From Alteromonadaceae bacterium (GTDB lineage: Bacteria > Pseudomonadota > Gammaproteobacteria > Enterobacterales > Alteromonadaceae): a stretch of DNA of 56,585 bases. Positions 8,197-20,201 of this stretch are shown piece by piece (position 1 is the stretch's first letter; every line of letters begins with the position of its first letter). The translations under genes were made by a program, and so were the position numbers. The DNA lies in the NCBI GenBank assembly GCA_015487235.1, contig WFQC01000022.1, positions 1-56,585 of the forward strand, in the 5' to 3' direction. Below the pieces are notes generated by a model. That model had not been told where the DNA came from and did not search any database. It saw nothing but the letters and a program-made list of their open reading frames with translations.

Positions 8197-8464
8197 TAGG
8201 GCGTGTTTATCTTTGGAGTATGTTTTTGCAACAGTTTGTTTGGTATTTATACAAGACGGAGTCTGTGTGGTGTGGTTATTCCACACAAGCAGGCGACAAC
8301 GTAGTAGAAATGACAAACAGACGTTGCCCTTCGGGTTCACCGAAAAGCGTCCTGCTTCTTGTTGCTCCTTCTTTTAAGGAAATAACCCTTAATACAAAGA
8401 AGCGCCGCGATCAGAACGCTTTTAGATTGAACAAAATTCAAACTCGAAAGATAAACACGCCCTA
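8197..8464. mobile_element. MITE-like element, 268 bp with 22-bp terminal inverted repeats
   Basis: The ends are tagggcgtgtttatctttgg (8197-8216) plus two more bases, and the inverted copy at 8443-8464, matching at 21 of 22 positions. A further 10-bp inverted pair lies outside (aaagctactt at 8188-8197 and its complement at 8478-8487). The interior encodes no convincing protein; short reading frames on both strands lack ribosome binding sites and family features. The size, inverted ends and lack of a transposase fit a miniature inverted-repeat element or an internally deleted insertion sequence. No clear target-site duplication was identified. It fills most of the 356-base gene-free gap between the GNAT and AGCS genes. 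Confidence 0.65.
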
Positions 8465-8521
8465 CTTTGATTAAAATAAGTAGCTTTTTACACGTAATGA
8501 TTTTGCACTTATGCGAAGTTA

Positions 8522-10009
8522 TTATGCTTTATTTTTCAGTTTTTCTTCCCATAAATCGGCATTTTTAATACCTAATTTAACAGGATCAAAAGTATATTTA
8601 GCTACGCCTTCTTGTTGTTGTCGTTCATAATCTTTTAAGGCTTTTAAGGCGGGTTTAGACATAAAGAAAATAATCAAAATACCAATAATATTTAGCCATG
8701 CCATAATGCCTACGCCTATATCACCCATTCCCCAAGCAATATCAGCCGCTCTTATCGTGCCATAAAAAGTAGCACTCATGATCACAACTTTCAGTAAAAA
8801 TACAGCTCCCGGAATTTTTAAGGTGCGCTTAATGTAATAAATATTATTTTCGGCAATAAAGTAGTACGCCAAAATAGTGGTAAAAGCAAAAAAGAATAAT
8901 GCTAAGGCAATAAAAGGTTTGCCTACCCCAGAAAAGACACTGTCAACAGCTATTTGTGTATAAAGAGGGCTATTCGCCGCAATATCAGCCGCAATGTTTT
9001 GTACAATAAAGGTATCTCCTGCACCATGTACATTGTATGCACCGGTAATAATGATCATAAATGCTGTTGCAGAACAAACAAATAAAGTATCAATATAAAC
9101 AGAAAAGGCTTGCACCATACCTTGTTGTGCTGGGTGCTCTACTTCTGCCGCCGCCGCTGCATGAGGCCCTGTACCTTGCCCTGCTTCATTAGAATAAACA
9201 CCACGTTTTACGCCCCAACCAATCGCAGCACCAAAACCAGCCATTGGCGTAAAAGCGTCACTAATAATCATCATAAATACTTCAGGTAAACGGTTAATAT
9301 TTAAACCAATAATAACGACAGAAATAATAATATAAGCAAGCGCCATAAAGGGCACAACAACTTGGGTAAAATTAGCTATTCGTTTAACACCACCAAAAAT
9401 GATAAAGCCTAACAACATTACAATACCGGTTGCAGTATAAAGTTTGGCGTAACTAATAACGCCCAGAGCTGTATCAACACTACCTGATGCCCCAAAAGCT
9501 TGCTCGATTGCTGAGCCAATAGTATTTGATTGCACCATAGGTAGTAGCACACCAGTGGCAATAATTGTAGCGATAGCAAATGTCCATGCATACCATTTTT
9601 GCCCCATCGCTTTTTCTATATAATAAGCGGGGCCACCACGGTAGTTTCCTTCATGTTCTTCTTTATATATTTGTCCTAAAGTAGACTCAATATAAGCTGT
9701 TGCTGCACCAAAAAAGGCAACAACCCACATCCAAAAAACAGCACCTGGGCCTCCAAACCCTATCGCCGCAGCAACACCAGCAATATTACCTGCACCCACG
9801 CGTCCAGACAGTGAAACAGCTAACGCTTGAAAAGATGAAATACCTTTATCAGAGCTTTTGCCAGACATTAACAAGCGCCACATTTCACTAAAATGACGTA
9901 CTTGCATAAAACGAGTACGTAATGAAAAAAACAGACCAGCACCTAAACATAGGTAAATCAGTGCTGGGCTCCAAATAATACCATTGAGAAAATTAACGAA
10001 TTCTTGCAC
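8522..10009 (-). CDS. AGCS family amino acid (alanine/glycine):Na+ symporter
   Basis: This 495-residue polytopic protein imports alanine or glycine with sodium across the inner membrane. Family marks include an N-terminal helix with LRTRFMQVRHF, the AVSLSGRVGAGNIAGVA segment, GGPAYYIEKAMGQKW and the signature GVYSNEAGQGTGPHAAAAA. The length is normal for the family. The start is a GTG at 10009 with AAGGAG about 10 bases upstream, and no better ATG lies nearby. It is transcribed alone, downstream of the M14 peptidase gene in the same orientation, with a hairpin in the gap between them. Confidence 0.93.
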   Translation of the reverse strand: MQEFVNFLNGIIWSPALIYLCLGAGLFFSLRTRFMQVRHFSEMWRLLMSGKSSDKGISSFQALAVSLSGRVGAGNIAGVAAAIGFGGPGAVFWMWVVAFFGAATAYIESTLGQIYKEEHEGNYRGGPAYYIEKAMGQKWYAWTFAIATIIATGVLLPMVQSNTIGSAIEQAFGASGSVDTALGVISYAKLYTATGIVMLLGFIIFGGVKRIANFTQVVVPFMALAYIIISVVIIGLNINRLPEVFMMIISDAFTPMAGFGAAIGWGVKRGVYSNEAGQGTGPHAAAAAEVEHPAQQGMVQAFSVYIDTLFVCSATAFMIIITGAYNVHGAGDTFIVQNIAADIAANSPLYTQIAVDSVFSGVGKPFIALALFFFAFTTILAYYFIAENNIYYIKRTLKIPGAVFLLKVVIMSATFYGTIRAADIAWGMGDIGVGIMAWLNIIGILIIFFMSKPALKALKDYERQQQEGVAKYTFDPVKLGIKNADLWEEKLKNKA

Positions 10010-10041
10010 GAAACTGTAACTCCTTATTTTTATTATTATAT

Positions 10042-10067
10042 GGGGTTATTATTTTAGCCATAACCCC
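10042..10067. other. Hairpin between the M14 peptidase and AGCS genes
   Basis: Arms ggggttat (10042-10049) and ataacccc (10060-10067) form a perfect 8-bp stem in the 81-base gap between the two minus-strand genes. No T-tract follows on the minus strand, so it may be a weak terminator, an attenuator or a chance structure. Confidence 0.35.
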
Positions 10068-10090
10068 CAACAAGCTAATGAACCTATTAA

Positions 10091-11218
10091 CTAACGTAAA
10101 TTATCAACCACATGATAAATAGCGGTAAGTACATCTCGACCAAATAAACTACTGCGAATATCAGACCAACCAAAACTATGATCAGGCAGTAATTCATTGT
10201 CTTTAAATGGCATTTCAATAGTAAAGCTTAAACAATTAAATTGTTCCCCTACCCAGCAAGAAGCCACGGTTAAATTTGCTTTGCCCGGTTCATCTTTATC
10301 GTAACCTTTACTGTCTTGAAATTCAGGTGTTATTTTCAGCAAAATATCTTTAAATTGTTTTTCTAAGCTTTCTAAGCGCTGATCATAAGAAGGAATGCCC
10401 TCGCTACCAGCAACAAAATTTACCGGTAAAGCCTCATCGCCATGAATATCAAGAAATAAATCAACACCTGTGGCCAGCATTTTTTCACGGACTAAATAGA
10501 CTTCTGGGCTTTTTTCTAATGAAGGTGTTTGCCATTCACGATTTAAGTTAACACCAATAGCATTAGTACGTAAATGCCCACGCACACTACCATCAGGATT
10601 CATATTCGGTACCAGATAAAAAACGGCATTGTTTAATAAAGCACGCGCTACACCATCATCTTCATCAAGTAAGCGTTCAATAAAGCCTTCCATAAACCAT
10701 TCAGCCATACTTTCACCAGGGTGTTGACGCGCGGTTAACCAAATCACTTTTTTTCCTTCGCCTGCTTCGCCAACTTTTAAAATACTAATATCTCGACCAT
10801 CAAGTGTTTGCCCTAATACTTGCAGTTGGCAATCAATGCTGAGCTGAGCATTATGAAGCAAGTCTTGATGACGTTCATAACTATAAGGTGCAAAATAGGC
10901 AAAATAAACAGAATCATATTCGGGTGTAAACGTAATTGTTAACTTTTCACCATCATAGTCGGTAGGCACTCGAAACCAAGTTTCACGATCATAAGAGGCA
11001 ACGGCTTGGTAATTGTCCCAGCCCTCAACATAAGCCGACTGACTTGCATTAAGAATATGTAAAATATGCTCGCCTCCCGCAGTATTATGTAATTTAAAAT
11101 GAAACCATTGGAAAAATTCAGATTGATTATCTTTTTTTATGGCTAATTGAATATTGTTTTGTTGGCTAGCATCGATAACTTCAATGTTACCACTATCAAA
11201 ATTGGCAGAAATTTGCAT
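10091..11218 (-). CDS. M14 family zinc carboxypeptidase, cytosolic-type
   Basis: This 375-residue protein has an N-terminal beta-sandwich domain (about 1-115) characteristic of cytosolic carboxypeptidases, then an M14 catalytic domain. The zinc ligands are H166 and E169 in RQHPGES and H259 in LDIHGDE, with the catalytic glutamate E335 in FTIEMPFKD. The substrate-binding NR pair is in GVNLNREW (N226, R227). No signal peptide is present, so it acts in the cytoplasm, removing C-terminal residues from peptides. The natural substrate in bacteria is not known. The same sort of protein is common in Alteromonadales. Confidence 0.88.
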   Translation of the reverse strand: MQISANFDSGNIEVIDASQQNNIQLAIKKDNQSEFFQWFHFKLHNTAGGEHILHILNASQSAYVEGWDNYQAVASYDRETWFRVPTDYDGEKLTITFTPEYDSVYFAYFAPYSYERHQDLLHNAQLSIDCQLQVLGQTLDGRDISILKVGEAGEGKKVIWLTARQHPGESMAEWFMEGFIERLLDEDDGVARALLNNAVFYLVPNMNPDGSVRGHLRTNAIGVNLNREWQTPSLEKSPEVYLVREKMLATGVDLFLDIHGDEALPVNFVAGSEGIPSYDQRLESLEKQFKDILLKITPEFQDSKGYDKDEPGKANLTVASCWVGEQFNCLSFTIEMPFKDNELLPDHSFGWSDIRSSLFGRDVLTAIYHVVDNLR

Positions 11219-11293
11219 AACGTCACTTTTGTTTACGAAAATTTGAATGCTCTAGTGTACACAAACAATAATAAGATCAGAAGAGCTAGCACG

Positions 11294-11794
11294 CTAAAGC
11301 GTTCTTAAATAAAGACCAAGCTCGGTAGAATATCCTAAAGAACGGCCAATAACTGTATTGTCTTTATCAAGAATATAATAGCTAGGATAAGCTTTTATTT
11401 TAAAGGCTGATTTAAGCTGCTGAGCGCCTAATACCACAGGAAAAGTTAATTTATGTTGTTCGGTAAAAGCCAAAACTTCCGCTTTATCACTATAATCAAG
11501 CGCAATAGCAATAACAGCTATATTGCTATTTTTTTCATATAAAGCCTGTAAATTACCAATACTTAAATGACAAATTTGGCACCAAGGCGCAAAAAAATAT
11601 AATACTGTCGTTTTGCCCTGCGCAGCAATTGTTAAGGTTTTATCACTATTACCAGAGGCATCTAACACCGGCGCGCTGTATATATTGCCACTAATTTTAT
11701 CATCATTTGCCAACATGCTTGATTCGCGAAACCAAGAAGCAATATTAAAAATAAGGACAAAAAATATCACTTGAATAATAAGGCTACGCAACAA
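11294..11794 (-). CDS. Membrane-anchored thioredoxin-like protein (TlpA/ScsD-type)
   Basis: This 166-residue protein has one N-terminal hydrophobic segment (residues 4-20), probably an uncleaved anchor facing the periplasm, and a thioredoxin-fold domain with the redox motif WCQIC (C72, C75) in LYFFAPWCQICHLS. The later cis-proline region is KAYPSYYIL. It should act as a periplasmic disulfide oxidoreductase; reduction by a DsbD-type protein would be expected. Low similarity among TlpA, ResA and ScsD types prevents a finer call. It is a single gene with about 75 bases between it and the M14 gene. Confidence 0.8.
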   Translation of the reverse strand: MLRSLIIQVIFFVLIFNIASWFRESSMLANDDKISGNIYSAPVLDASGNSDKTLTIAAQGKTTVLYFFAPWCQICHLSIGNLQALYEKNSNIAVIAIALDYSDKAEVLAFTEQHKLTFPVVLGAQQLKSAFKIKAYPSYYILDKDNTVIGRSLGYSTELGLYLRTL

Positions 11795-11915
11795 GATAAC
11801 TCCTAAAAGTAGTAATAATTAACCTATACCAACTCGAGTAACTAACTGATCAACCTTGCTGGCTAGAATAACAGACCTGTGTAAACACAAAAGTATTCGT
11901 GAAATTACGGTAAAA

Positions 11916-11943
11916 AATAGCCCTAAACAGCATTAGAGCTATT
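11916..11943 (-). terminator. Rho-independent terminator of serS
   Basis: Arms aatagccctaa (11916-11926) and ttagagctatt (11933-11943) give an 11-bp stem with one G-U pair. Reading the minus strand, it is followed by a T-tract (complement of aaaaaa at 11912-11917). It lies 17 bases past the serS stop. Confidence 0.75.
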
Positions 11944-11959
11944 AACATTTATTCTATTT

Positions 11960-13249
<1,290 letters not shown>

Positions 13250-13347
13250 TCAATCTTTTAAAAATAAGTGTCAATAATATAAAATAATGTATAAATTAAT
13301 TGGTATTTAGCCATTGAATATCAAGGCAATTTTAGCTTTAACCTGTC

Positions 13348-13743
13348 TTATTTATTGGTTACTAAATAAATACCTAATGCAGCTGCTAGAATACACAGCA
13401 CTACATTGAAAAAAACATTTAACATGGCTTTGATTAATTCGCCTTGTTGGATCAACAACAGTGTATCTAACGAAAATGTTGAAAATGTTGTAAATGCGCC
13501 TAAAAAGCCAATACCTATCAGTGTTCTATGTACAGTTAACTCTAATGAACCTTGCTCAAGAAAACCATAAAGTAGCCCCATAGATAATGAGCCGATGATA
13601 TTAACGATCAATGTAGCAAAAGGGAATCCTTTTCCGAGCCAATTTAACACTATTTGTGAAATAAAAAAGCGTAAGCTTGCTCCACAAGCACCACCAATGG
13701 CAACAAAAGCATAAAGAGATAAAGTATTAATAGCGTTTAACAT
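13348..13743 (-). CDS. crcB: Fluoride exporter CrcB/Fluc
   Basis: This 131-residue protein has four transmembrane segments and the CrcB/Fluc signature, including [10 protein letters not shown] near the N-terminus and [13 protein letters not shown] in the third helix. It works as a dimeric channel releasing fluoride from the cytoplasm. It overlaps the end of rarA by 17 bases, so it is translated from the rarA message rather than from its own fluoride riboswitch, and no riboswitch-like leader can exist at this start. In E. coli crcB is elsewhere, so its insertion after rarA is a lineage arrangement. Confidence 0.93.
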   Translation of the reverse strand: MLNAINTLSLYAFVAIGGACGASLRFFISQIVLNWLGKGFPFATLIVNIIGSLSMGLLYGFLEQGSLELTVHRTLIGIGFLGAFTTFSTFSLDTLLLIQQGELIKAMLNVFFNVVLCILAAALGIYLVTNK

Positions 13744-15145
13744 GGCTTTGCTGATTCAGTTGTTGTAAAAATTGTTGTTTGTCTTTGAGCTTTTTCTCTA
13801 AACCTCGCTCGCTCGGTTGATATAAGCGGGTTGCCTCTGCTTGTTCACCTTGCATAAGCGCTTCGGGAAAATAGCATTCTCCCGCAGCAAAGGCATGTTC
13901 TTCATTATGTGCATAGCGATATTCTTGGCCATGCCCTAATGCCTTAGTGATGCTAGTTGTAGCATTTTTTAAATGTGCTGGAACATCTAAATCAGCGGTA
14001 GCTTTTGCTAACGCTTTTGCTTGATTAAATGCTTGATATACCGCATTACTTTTAGGCGCTAATGCCATATAAACAGTTGCTTGAGCAATTGCGCGTTCGC
14101 CTTCTGCTGGCCCTACACGAATAAAAGTGTCCCATGCATTAAGGGCTAATTGTAAAGCGCGCGGGTCTGCATTGCCAATATCTTCACTAGCAATAGCCAA
14201 TAAACGCCTTGCGACATAAAGCGGATCACCACCACCAGTTAATATACGTGCATACCAATATAAAGCAGCATCGGCGTCAGAACCTCGAACCGATTTATGA
14301 AAAGCACTGATCAAATCATAAAATGCATCACCACCTTTATTATATAACGGCGTTTTACTACCAGCTACCTGCTGAACTTGCTCAACACTGATAGTAATTT
14401 CTCCCTTTTGGTGTTTATTTTCACTCAATTCATGTAATGCAATACACTGCTCTAACATATTAAGTAAACGTCTGGCGTCACCACTAGCACTGGCAATAAG
14501 CGCCTTTTCAGCTAAAGGCTCAAATACAATCGTCAAAGTTTCTGTTTGTTGTAGGCATGCGACGGCGCGAGATAACACCTGCTGTAGGTGCTTTGCTGAC
14601 AAGGCTTTTAAGTGATAAATACGTGCTCTTGATAAGATTGCTTGGTTTAATTCAAAAGCAGGATTTTCTGTGGTAGCACCAACAAAAATAATAGTGCCGT
14701 CTTCAATATGCGGTAAAAAAGCATCTTGTTGGCTTTTATTAAAACGGTGTACTTCATCAACAAATAACAGCGTACGTTTTTGTTGTGTTTGTATGCATTG
14801 TTTAGCATTTTCAATAGCTTGACGAATTTCTTTTATGCCCGAAGTAACGGCTGAAATACGTTCTATTTCAGCATTTGCATGTTGAGCAATAATTTCAGCC
14901 AGCGTCGTTTTACCCGTGCCGGGCGGCCCCCAAAAAATAAGAGAGTGACAGCGTCCTTGTTCAATCGCAATGCGCAACGGCATATTATCACCAAGAAGAT
15001 GTTCTTGGCCAACATAATCCGCTAACGATTGCGGCCTTAATTTTGCTGCTAAGGGTTGATATGTTGATGCTGCTATATGGTTTTCAGGCTGAGCATGATC
15101 AACAAAGTCTAAATCAAGCGCAGCGGTAAGCTTATCTTTATTCAT
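13727..15145 (-). CDS. rarA: Replication-associated recombination protein RarA (MgsA), AAA+ ATPase
   Basis: This 472-residue AAA+ protein is related to the clamp-loader subunits and to eukaryotic WRNIP1, and acts at stalled replication forks. Walker A is GPPGTGKTT near residue 73 and Walker [11 protein letters not shown]. Sensor 1 is in GATTENPAF, and the C-terminal oligomerisation region has [20 protein letters not shown]. The length is slightly above the E. coli protein. Its ATG overlaps the lolA stop (TAATG), and crcB overlaps its end, forming a lolA-rarA-crcB operon. Confidence 0.95.
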   Translation of the reverse strand: MNKDKLTAALDLDFVDHAQPENHIAASTYQPLAAKLRPQSLADYVGQEHLLGDNMPLRIAIEQGRCHSLIFWGPPGTGKTTLAEIIAQHANAEIERISAVTSGIKEIRQAIENAKQCIQTQQKRTLLFVDEVHRFNKSQQDAFLPHIEDGTIIFVGATTENPAFELNQAILSRARIYHLKALSAKHLQQVLSRAVACLQQTETLTIVFEPLAEKALIASASGDARRLLNMLEQCIALHELSENKHQKGEITISVEQVQQVAGSKTPLYNKGGDAFYDLISAFHKSVRGSDADAALYWYARILTGGGDPLYVARRLLAIASEDIGNADPRALQLALNAWDTFIRVGPAEGERAIAQATVYMALAPKSNAVYQAFNQAKALAKATADLDVPAHLKNATTSITKALGHGQEYRYAHNEEHAFAAGECYFPEALMQGEQAEATRLYQPSERGLEKKLKDKQQFLQQLNQQSHVKRY

Positions 15146-15813
15146 TAGCGTTGATCATCAATTTCAACACCCGCTGAAGGGGTAAAATGAAACAAAGCCT
15201 TATCATTGTTATCTAATGGCTTATTATTTAATAACTTTATACGACTAATTTGCCCAGTTGCATCAATAATAACAAAGTCAGTTAATGCCTTGTCAGCAAA
15301 AATTAACTCCAGTGACTTCACCTGACTATTTTCATCTTTACTTGTGATCATAAAGCGATTTTTAGCTAATTGCTGTACTTGATAGGCTTGCCATATCACT
15401 AGATCTGGGCTTACCAATAATAAAACAGGCGTATTATTAATAGCATTGTCAATAGCATACAGTGTTACTTGCTCAATAAAGGGGTCATAAAACCACAAAG
15501 TATTGCCATCTGAAACAATTAACGATTCATCAGGCGTTGTTACGTGCCAATACAATAAATTAGGCTTACTCACGGCAAGCATTCCTTGATTTTGCTGTAA
15601 TAACTGCCCTTCTTCTGCAAAAACGCTTTGTTGAAAGTCTGCTTTAAATGCCGATAAATTGGCGAGTTTGTGCATTAGTGCTTTTTTAGCACTTGATAAC
15701 ACTTGAGTAGCTTGTGCGTTAACTTTATCGTTAACAGTAGTGATATCATTAGCTTGACTGTTAGCACTCAATGTCATCACGAAAAGCCCAACGCTAATAA
15801 AAAAATACTTCAT
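15145..15813 (-). CDS. lolA: Outer-membrane lipoprotein carrier protein LolA
   Basis: This 222-residue periplasmic chaperone takes lipoproteins from the LolCDE transporter to LolB at the outer membrane. It has a signal peptide (residues 1-21, ending SQA), then the LolA core: [50 protein letters not shown] and the aromatic-rich beta-barrel strands. It is 35 bases downstream of ftsK on the same strand and coupled to rarA, matching the ftsK-lolA-rarA order in E. coli. Confidence 0.95.
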   Translation of the reverse strand: MKYFFISVGLFVMTLSANSQANDITTVNDKVNAQATQVLSSAKKALMHKLANLSAFKADFQQSVFAEEGQLLQQNQGMLAVSKPNLLYWHVTTPDESLIVSDGNTLWFYDPFIEQVTLYAIDNAINNTPVLLLVSPDLVIWQAYQVQQLAKNRFMITSKDENSQVKSLELIFADKALTDFVIIDATGQISRIKLLNNKPLDNNDKALFHFTPSAGVEIDDQR

Positions 15814-15848
15814 AAAAAATTAATAACCTTACGCTAATTAATAAAAAG

Positions 15849-18344
15849 TTACGCTTTAACCGGTGGCGGAGCTAATACTTCACGTGCGCCATTATGCCCC
15901 GGTGTGCTTACCACACCCTGACTTTCCATATCTTCAACAATGCGCGCTGCACGGTTATAGCCTATTCTAAATTTACGTTGAATACTGGAAATAGACACCC
16001 GCCGCGTTTCGGTAACAAAAGCCAGCGCCTCATCGTAAAGTGGATCTAGATCGCTGGCCTCTCCTTCCGCTTGTTCTCCTGGTAATAAAATATCATCACT
16101 ACTTTCGCCTGATAGTATTTCATCAAGGTAGTTAGGTTCACCACGCTGTTTCCAATCATTTACCACAGCATGTACTTCATGATCATCAATAAATGCCCCA
16201 TGCACACGCGTAGGCACTGCAGTACCTGGTGGTAAATAAAGCATATCACCTTGCCCTAATAATTGCTCTGCGCCTTGTTGATCTAAAATAGTTCGAGAGT
16301 CTATACGCGATGAAACCTGAAACGCCATACGTGTAGGAATATTTGCTTTAATTAACCCCGTTATAACATCGACTGAAGGCCTTTGTGTTGCTAAAATAAG
16401 GTGAATACCAGCAGCCCTTGCTTTTTGCGCTATACGAGCAATTAATTCTTCAACTTTCTTACCCACTATCATCATCATATCAGCAAATTCATCAACAATG
16501 ACGACAATACTTGGTAGCTTTTCTAACAAAGGTGGAGTTTGATCCATACTGTCAGTTGGATGCCAAAGAGGATCAACGAGTGGCTCTCCTGCTTCAATTG
16601 CAGCCATAACTTTTTTGTTATAGCCCTTTAAGTTACGAACGCCTAAAGCTGACATTAATTTGTAACGCCGTTCCATTTCACCGACACACCAACGCAACGC
16701 ATTAGCCGCTTCTTTCATATCGGTAACCACTTCAGCTAACAAATGCGGAATGCCCTCATAAACAGAAAGCTCAAGCATTTTAGGGTCGATCATGATCAAA
16801 CGAACATCTTCAGGCGTTGATTTATACAACAAGCTAACAATCATGGTATTTACACCCACAGATTTACCTGAACCTGTAGTACCTGCTACAAGTAAATGCG
16901 GCATTTTAGCAAGATCAACCACTATAGGTTCACCCGCAATATCTTTTCCGAGTACCATGGTTAATGGCGAGGTTGAATTCGTAAAATCAGGGCATGAAAT
17001 AACTTCACTTAAACGGACTATTTCACGGTGTTTATTCGGTAATTCTAAACCAATAACTGATTTACCGGGGATCACTTCAACTACCCGTACACTAATGGCT
17101 GATAACGCTCGTGCCAAATCTTTCGATAAATTAGAAATTTTACTGACTTTTACACCGGGTGCTAAATCTAATTCAAAACGAGTAATAACAGGGCCTGGGA
17201 AAACATCAACCACTTGTGCTTGCACGCCAAAATCAAGCAATTTAGCTTCAACTAAACGGCTAACTTGTTCTAGCTCTTCTGGTGTTACAGGATTTGTTGC
17301 TTTATCGGCACGATCAAGCAATTCTATTGACGGCATACCTTGATATTTTTCAAAAACACTTGCCTCTTGATGCGCTAAATTTGAAGTCGTATTAGCTTGC
17401 GATAACGGCTCGGGTATGTCATCGGCAACAGTAATTTTTTCTACATTTTCAAATGCTGCTGCAATTTCTTCATCACTCACTTGCTCTTGAACATTGATTT
17501 TAAGCGGTTCATCCATTAATTCATCAATAGCAACAAAAGGTTCTATTTTCGTCTCATCATGAGAGTCTTCCTCATTATCATTTTCTAAATTGGCTAAATT
17601 AACATGGACAAAAGCCTGCTCTACTTCAGGTTGAGCACTCGTTTCAGTTTTTGCTTCAACCTTAACATCAAGAGGTTCATCATCTAATAAAGATTTCTCA
17701 GATGCAGCACTGCCAAATTTATCGCGAATAAAACTAGGTAAGGTTAATAATCCTTGGAAAAAGGCAATGGTATATTTGCCGATTGCATCAACAATAGTAA
17801 CAAGAGAAATACCGGTTAAGAGCACAAAACCCGCTAATACAAAGGTTAAAAATAATAAGGTTGTACCGACAAAAGATAAATAAGGCAAAAAACTTGAAGA
17901 AATAATATCGCCAACAATACCACCAGCTGAAAAATAAAAAATGTCGTCACCATTCATACTTGCTAGTGGTAGTATGCCAATATACAACATGATAAAACCA
18001 ATAATTTTTAAACCTAAGGTTAAATAATCCAGCTCGATTAAATAATGGTATTGACGAAAAAGTAGTAAACCAGTAAGCGCAAGCGCAAAGGGAATGCTAT
18101 AGGCAATTAAACCAAATAAATTCAGTAGTAAGTCAGCCAAATACGCGCCTACAGCGCCACCTAAATTACGAATAGGTGCTTGAAAGCCCGTTTGTGACCA
18201 ACCGGGATCAGCGGGATCGAAACTAAATAAAGCCAGCACTAAATACAACGCAAAAAGACAAGAAAACAGTAACCCTGCTTCAAGTAAGCGTTGTATACCA
18301 TTTAATTTAGTTGATTCTACAATAGATTCAGAAGACAAAAGCAC
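15849..18344 (-). CDS. ftsK: DNA translocase FtsK
   Basis: This 831-residue protein couples chromosome segregation to cell division. It has four or five N-terminal transmembrane helices (to about residue 200), a short acidic linker rich in E and D (about 220-330), and the RecA-like motor with Walker [13 protein letters not shown] near residue 488 and Walker [14 protein letters not shown]. The C-terminal winged-helix gamma domain (last 65 residues, with [20 protein letters not shown]) reads KOPS sites and activates XerD. The linker is much shorter than in E. coli (1329 residues), as in many marine gammaproteobacteria. It lies downstream of lrp as in E. coli. Confidence 0.97.
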   Translation of the reverse strand: MLLSSESIVESTKLNGIQRLLEAGLLFSCLFALYLVLALFSFDPADPGWSQTGFQAPIRNLGGAVGAYLADLLLNLFGLIAYSIPFALALTGLLLFRQYHYLIELDYLTLGLKIIGFIMLYIGILPLASMNGDDIFYFSAGGIVGDIISSSFLPYLSFVGTTLLFLTFVLAGFVLLTGISLVTIVDAIGKYTIAFFQGLLTLPSFIRDKFGSAASEKSLLDDEPLDVKVEAKTETSAQPEVEQAFVHVNLANLENDNEEDSHDETKIEPFVAIDELMDEPLKINVQEQVSDEEIAAAFENVEKITVADDIPEPLSQANTTSNLAHQEASVFEKYQGMPSIELLDRADKATNPVTPEELEQVSRLVEAKLLDFGVQAQVVDVFPGPVITRFELDLAPGVKVSKISNLSKDLARALSAISVRVVEVIPGKSVIGLELPNKHREIVRLSEVISCPDFTNSTSPLTMVLGKDIAGEPIVVDLAKMPHLLVAGTTGSGKSVGVNTMIVSLLYKSTPEDVRLIMIDPKMLELSVYEGIPHLLAEVVTDMKEAANALRWCVGEMERRYKLMSALGVRNLKGYNKKVMAAIEAGEPLVDPLWHPTDSMDQTPPLLEKLPSIVVIVDEFADMMMIVGKKVEELIARIAQKARAAGIHLILATQRPSVDVITGLIKANIPTRMAFQVSSRIDSRTILDQQGAEQLLGQGDMLYLPPGTAVPTRVHGAFIDDHEVHAVVNDWKQRGEPNYLDEILSGESSDDILLPGEQAEGEASDLDPLYDEALAFVTETRRVSISSIQRKFRIGYNRAARIVEDMESQGVVSTPGHNGAREVLAPPPVKA

Positions 18345-18449
18345 TACTCAAATTAAACATTATTATTTCCTATAAAATATCAAAGATTGTTACTAGATAA
18401 AATCTTTCTATTCATTTAAAAACAACTAAATAGATTTACTGATTAAATA

Positions 18450-18932
18450 TTAATACTTAATCGGTAAATAATTACTTGATTTAACCTCTTCCATAACTAC
18501 ATAAGTTCTACTTTCACTTACGGCTGGCAAACGTAACAGAGTGTCTCCTAATAAATTACGATAAGCGGCCATATCAGCTACCCGAGTTTTTAATAAGAAA
18601 TCAAAATCTCCCGAAACAAGATGGCATTCTTGAATAACATCTAATTCGTGTACTGCTTTAGAGAAATCATTAAAAACATCAGGGCTGGTTTTTGTTAATG
18701 TGATTTCAACAATAACCAGTAAGGCTGCATCAAGCTTTTCAGGGTTTAAAATAGCGCAATAGCCCGTTATATAATTATCATTTTCAAGCCTTTTAACTCT
18801 TTCTAAACAAGGTGTTGGGCTTAAACCTACCCGTTTAGCTAATTCTACATTGGCTATTCGCCCATTTTTTTGTAATTCAGCTAAAATATTACGATCAATA
18901 CGATCTAATTTTCTATTTGAAGACAAAGCCAA
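18450..18932 (-). CDS. lrp: Leucine-responsive regulatory protein Lrp
   Basis: This 160-residue regulator has an N-terminal helix-turn-helix (LDRIDRNILAELQKNGRIANV, shortened here as residues 9-28, then ELAKRVGLSPTPCLERVKRL) and a C-terminal RAM/ACT-like effector domain containing HLVSGDFDFLLKTRV. Its closeness to E. coli Lrp in the DNA-binding part, plus the adjacent ftsK and the divergent ald gene, support Lrp itself. The start is a TTG at 18932; no ATG is available at the N-terminus, and the second TTG two codons later is an alternative. It may control the divergent alanine dehydrogenase gene, as AldR/Lrp-type proteins do elsewhere (inference). Confidence 0.93.
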   Translation of the reverse strand: MALSSNRKLDRIDRNILAELQKNGRIANVELAKRVGLSPTPCLERVKRLENDNYITGYCAILNPEKLDAALLVIVEITLTKTSPDVFNDFSKAVHELDVIQECHLVSGDFDFLLKTRVADMAAYRNLLGDTLLRLPAVSESRTYVVMEEVKSSNYLPIKY

Positions 18933-19055
18933 AATATTATTCTCTATATATTAGTAAATTTTAAGAACAATATATCGCAAAACACGTAAATTCGACAGGT
19001 AATTTTAAAAAAACATCAATATACTAGCCAAAAATATTTATCGAGGAGTTTACTT

Positions 19056-20171
19056 ATGATTATTGGTGTACCCAAAGAAATAAAAAACCACGAATACCGT
19101 GTTGGTATGGTACCTGCGAGTGTTCGTGAATTAATCAATCACGGTCATCAAGTCATTGTTGAAACGAATGCAGGTTGCGGTATTGGTTTTAGTGATGATG
19201 ATTATAGTCAGGTTGGCGCAAAAATATTACCAACAGCAAGTGAAATATTTGCTCAAGCAGACATGATTGTAAAAGTAAAAGAACCACAAGCGATTGAGCG
19301 CGCGATGTTACGCGAAGGGCAAATTCTGTTCACATACTTACACTTGGCTCCCGATTTACCACAAACAGAAGATTTAATTAAAAGTAAAGCCGTATGTATT
19401 GCTTACGAAACAGTTACTGATAATTTTGGTGGTTTACCCTTACTAGCACCTATGTCTGAAGTTGCTGGTCGCATGTCGATTCAAGCGGGCGCACAAGCTT
19501 TAGAAAAATCCAATGCAGGTCGTGGCATGTTATTAGGTGGTGTGCCTGGCGTAGAACCAGCTAAAGTGGTCATTATTGGTGGCGGTATGGTGGGTAATAA
19601 TGCTGCGAAAATGGCGGTAGGTATGGGCGCAAACGTTGTAGTACTTGACCGTAATATCAATGTATTACGCCGTTTAGATGATTTATATGGCAATAAAATC
19701 AAAGCTATATACTCAACAGCCGATGCACTTGAAAAACATGTCTTAGAAGCTGATTTAGTGATTGGCGGTGTATTAATTCCGGGTGCTGCTGCGCCTAAAT
19801 TAGTGACCAAAGAACATATTAAAAACATGAAAGCAGGTGCGGCAATTGTTGATGTAGCCATAGACCAAGGTGGTTGTATTGAAACCTCTCATGCAACCAC
19901 GCACGCTGAGCCTACGTTTATTGTTGACGACGTTGTACATTACTGTGTTGCCAATATGCCTGGTGCTGTACCTCGTACTTCAACTTTTGCGTTAAACAAT
20001 GCAACCTTGCCTTATATTATTCAATTAGCTAACAAAGGCTATAAACAAGCTTTGCTTGATGATCAACATTTATTGAATGGTTTGAATGTAATTGACGGCA
20101 AAATAACTTGCCAAAGCGTTGCTGAAAATTTAGGTTTTGAATACGTTCCCCCTGAGCAAGCTTTAGCTTAA
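19056..20171 (+). CDS. ald: Alanine dehydrogenase
   Basis: This 371-residue enzyme interconverts L-alanine and pyruvate with ammonia using NAD. It starts MIIGVPKEIKNHEYRVGMVP, the standard N-terminus of the family, includes VKVKEPQ and LFTYLHLAPD, and has the NAD-binding segment VIIGGGMVGNNAAKMAVGMG, where the more usual form has GAGVVG. The length is normal. A good ribosome binding site (gaggag, 19043-19048) precedes the ATG. It is divergent from lrp with a 123-base shared promoter region and ends in a strong terminator, so it is monocistronic. Confidence 0.96.
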   Translation: MIIGVPKEIKNHEYRVGMVPASVRELINHGHQVIVETNAGCGIGFSDDDYSQVGAKILPTASEIFAQADMIVKVKEPQAIERAMLREGQILFTYLHLAPDLPQTEDLIKSKAVCIAYETVTDNFGGLPLLAPMSEVAGRMSIQAGAQALEKSNAGRGMLLGGVPGVEPAKVVIIGGGMVGNNAAKMAVGMGANVVVLDRNINVLRRLDDLYGNKIKAIYSTADALEKHVLEADLVIGGVLIPGAAAPKLVTKEHIKNMKAGAAIVDVAIDQGGCIETSHATTHAEPTFIVDDVVHYCVANMPGAVPRTSTFALNNATLPYIIQLANKGYKQALLDDQHLLNGLNVIDGKITCQSVAENLGFEYVPPEQALA

Positions 20172-20201
20172 TTGTTCAATTAACCAGCAAAACCGTAAAA
20201 T

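Noticed and set aside
8220-8474. Open reading frame of 84 codons inside the MITE-like element
   Set aside because: No ribosome binding site, no recognisable protein features, and it lies within the inverted-repeat element; it is most likely a chance frame.
11820-11850. Possible fragment of the interspersed repeat (tataccaactcgag)
   Set aside because: Only about seven bases match the repeat end and no AAGGC or AACG follows, so it is not distinguishable from chance.
16792-17343. Plus-strand open reading frame of 183 codons inside ftsK
   Set aside because: It is antisense to the conserved motor domain of FtsK, with no start signal and no recognisable domain.
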